Positions 62,107 to 64,000 of a stretch of DNA of 64,000 nt are shown here, in pieces. The notes beneath the pieces are model-generated. The model saw only the letters and a program-made list of their open reading frames with translations. It did not search any database and was not told the origin of the DNA. The position numbers and the translations under genes were made by a program. Position 1 is the first letter of the stretch; each line of letters opens with the position of its first letter. The DNA lies in contig RPFO01000138.1 in assembly GCA_009746045.1 (NCBI GenBank), positions 124,001 to 188,000 of the forward strand, written 5' to 3'. This DNA is from Mesostigma viride. Taxonomy: Eukaryota > Streptophyta > Mesostigmatophyceae > Mesostigmatales > Mesostigmataceae.

Positions 62107-62340
62107 TATTTAAATATATTTAGCCGCGACAGAAATTTCAGGGGAAGTATTTAAATATATTTGACGTGCTCCTATTTTTGCGCCCAAGTATTTAAATATA
62201 TTTAGAAGCTCCCCGCTTTGTGGTGGAAATATTTAAATACATTTGAAACTCGCCCTCCCTCTCGAGGAAGTATTTAAATACTATTTGAAAGGATTTTGCT
62301 ACCTTCGGAAAATATTTAAATACTCTTTAAATAATATTTA
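62107..62340. repeat. 41-bp spaced array of TATTTAAATA motifs, right copy
   Basis: Motifs start at 62107, 62148, 62189, 62230 and 62271 (41 bp each) and 62313 (42 bp). Each is TATTTAAATATATTTA or a near variant. The 25-bp spacers are unrelated and GC-richer, but all end in AAG or AAA. The last part crowds into TTTAAATAATATTTA, then CCGGCCTGTGTT, whose inverse is at 57152-57163. Confidence 0.92.
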
Positions 62341-62550
62341 TCCGGCCTGTGTTCAAGACCGTAAAAAAACGCGACTTGACGCGGTAATGACTACCGTAGT
62401 GGCTAGAATCTATTTACGAATAATGTTTACGAATACCCCCCCGAAAATGCTTGAAATCCGGGTTCATTTTGGCCCGGAAATCATGAAACCCGGGGTACGC
62501 TTTGGGCGCCGCGCTGGCGTTTCCAGCGTCGCGCCGCGCCGCGCAGCGTT
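62341..62550. other. Short spacer with a mariner-like end
   Basis: CGCGACTTGACGCGGTAATGACTAC (62371-62395 region) resembles the inverted end of the mariner-type family. Nothing else was recognised. Confidence 0.4.
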
Positions 62551-63270
62551 TTGCCGCGCATCACATGGCCTCGAGCCTACTTTTTCGTGGTGGACCAATC
62601 CGGTCTCGAGGATTCGGCGCCAACTGTGAATAGCCTGATTGAAAAGGCAGACTCCCAAACTGTCAATTCCCAACTGTGGTCAATCCCCAACTGTGGTCAA
62701 TCCCCAACTGTGGTCAATGCCCAACTGCACCACCGGTACTCCCACGCGGCGGCGTGCTTATGCAACTTTCCAGATGAAACAATTGAGCACAGATTTCTGG
62801 ACTGCCAACTCGCAGGGGTTTGGCAATGGCTGCTGGGTATATGGGCCAAGTGGATGGCTATTACAGCTCCCCCCACCACCGTCACACTATCTACGGTTAT
62901 TTTCGGCATCACGGGATTACGGGACGCGAGCCTCACAGCCAACCAGATGGCATGGATATGGCTACGCACGACGATGCTTCACACCATATGGCAAGTTCGC
63001 AACGAGACCGTATTCACGTTACGTGCCGCGTACACGAGAGGTGCCGTGGTCCGCCGGTTTATCTCCTCTTGGAACCTGGCTATGCGTCGTTACTGGCTCC
63101 TGGCGACGGAACAACACAAAGTATGGGACCCGGGCCCTAACAATGACACCCCCAGCCCACTGGAAGTCTTCCATGCACTCATGGGCATGAACCAGGTCTT
63201 TACACTTATGCCGGATGACGATATATCTACAATACACTGGCTACCTTGGTCGCAGGGCGCGCCTTATTAA
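62551..63270 (+). pseudogene. C-terminal fragment of a LINE ORF2 with zf-RVT-like motif
   Basis: 239 codons, open to TAA at 63270. CLCNFPDETIEHRFLDC (about residue 69) followed by Trp-rich sequence matches the zinc-binding domain found after the RT of many L1/Tad-type LINEs. The following 150 residues are typical of the C-terminal extension (WIWLRTTMLHTIWQVRNETVF). No RT motif is present and the first 60 residues come from other sequence, including a 17-bp tandem repeat, so this is a 5'-truncated remnant of a family different from the other LINEs here. Confidence 0.65.
62657..62720. repeat. 17-bp tandem repeat (CCAACTGTGGTCAATCC), about four copies
   Basis: Near-perfect units at the 5' edge of the LINE remnant. 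Confidence 0.85.
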
Positions 63271-64000
63271 GGGGACATGACACATTGAAAGTGCACTTTT
63301 CTGGAAAACAGACCTGTGCATGGGATAAAAATCCGGTTATGCTTCCAAACCATAAATATGTGAAAAAAAAAATTTTCCAGCCACTTGGGGGTGGTACTAC
63401 CCCCCAGCATGACCCAGTTATGAGCTAAAAATAGAAAAAGACGCTATTTTTGGCCGATTTTTCCTAGGAGACTGGGCAAACCAAAAGTGACCAAACCACA
63501 TATTTTCCTAAAATCCCCACCCTTGCAAATAAATCTGGCTACTCAGGACCACAAAATAAGCACGTTTAGACTATTTATAGGGTTTAGCCCAAAACACGTA
63601 TTTTTTTGGTCCTAAAAAAATAAATCAAATAGTAGACACATGCAAAAATTCCAGTGATGATATTTATACTAGGCCTAGGGTGGGAATTTCACTCTCACAA
63701 AGTTTGAGCTCATTCTGAGCACGTTTACTCATGTTATTAGTGTAAACATGCAAAAAAAAAAAGACAGAAAATCCCGCTTATTACCACAAACAACAGACCT
63801 ATTACACCCTAGCCAACCACTAACTGGGGCAAACCAGGTGCAATTAATTAATAAAATGTATCATAAAGCTTGCCACCAAATTACAGGTCATTCTGACCTA
63901 GTTTGCCCATAGTACATCATGTTATAGCTGCCACCCTGCATGCTTGGTACACTGTGGCATGAGGGACACCATAAGCACATTCCTAAGCTTGCCCCCTGCA
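63271..64000. other. AT-rich region without recognised features
   Basis: No frame longer than about 60 codons, and no repeat shared with the rest of the window. It may be 3' UTR of the LINE remnant plus unique sequence. Confidence 0.4.

Noticed and set aside
57275-62340. True CRISPR array
   Set aside because: Motifs are 16-bp AT-only, spacers share A-rich ends, the context is eukaryotic transposons and no cas gene is present.

Overview
The window is eukaryotic nuclear DNA. There are spliced genes with GT-AG introns, an SR-type splicing factor, LINEs, R2-like, Copia and Ty3/gypsy retrotransposons, TIR transposons and very long microsatellites, and no bacterial operon or rRNA/tRNA gene was seen. 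GC-rich host coding sequence, a centrosomal-type coiled-coil protein and a TE-packed intergenic space suggest a flagellated alga or similar protist, possibly of the green lineage. The species cannot be named from sequence alone.

Layout. 1-4,000: LINE debris (a reverse-strand ORF1, then stacked LINE 3' ends), one carrying a 1.1-kb (ATCC)n array. 4,083-6,350 (-): single-exon coiled-coil gene with a Cep57-like C-terminus. 7,582-10,756 (+): six-exon SRSF2/SC35-like gene whose coding exons sum to 861 nt (286 aa). 11,391-12,784: patchwork of related pentanucleotide satellites. From 12,785 to about 62,400 almost everything is nested mobile DNA.

Nest 1: a reverse-strand LINE ORF1 copy is split by Copia-A (16,709-30,184, minus, TSD GGCGC). 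Copia-A is split by the young Copia-B (21,025-28,305, plus, 590-bp LTRs with about 3 differences, TSD GCCCG). Nest 2: a minus-strand gypsy-like gag seems to be split by Copia-C (about 32,215-50,729, plus). Copia-C is split by a hAT-like element (36,105-47,059, TSD GTTGGTGT), which is split by a 9.2-kb LTR element without recognisable pol (37,049-46,255, TSD CGCAA). The gypsy remnant also took a 5'-truncated LINE (51,850-53,743) and an R2-like retrotransposon (54,060-56,262). Nest 3 (57,100-62,400): foldback repeats holding an ORF1-only LINE (58,064-60,045) and a hAT-type element (60,113-61,683), itself carrying a mariner-type element (60,715-61,621). Two arrays of 16-bp AT-rich motifs with unrelated 25-bp spacers at a 41-bp period flank this block.

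Most unusual signals: (i) the 41-bp spaced arrays; (ii) all three Copia lineages appear to have the order gag-integrase-protease-RT-RNase H, a protease active-site triplet lacking the usual glycine, and an HGDD polymerase motif; (iii) in two lineages gag ends with UGA-CU in frame with pol, suggesting stop readthrough; (iv) LINE copies differ by 4-bp self-complementary insertions following the rule XY to XY-rc(XY)-XY, as expected for hairpin-type transposon excision scars; (v) LINE 3' ends share a bulged hairpin kept by compensatory changes, followed by a TTAA-type tail.
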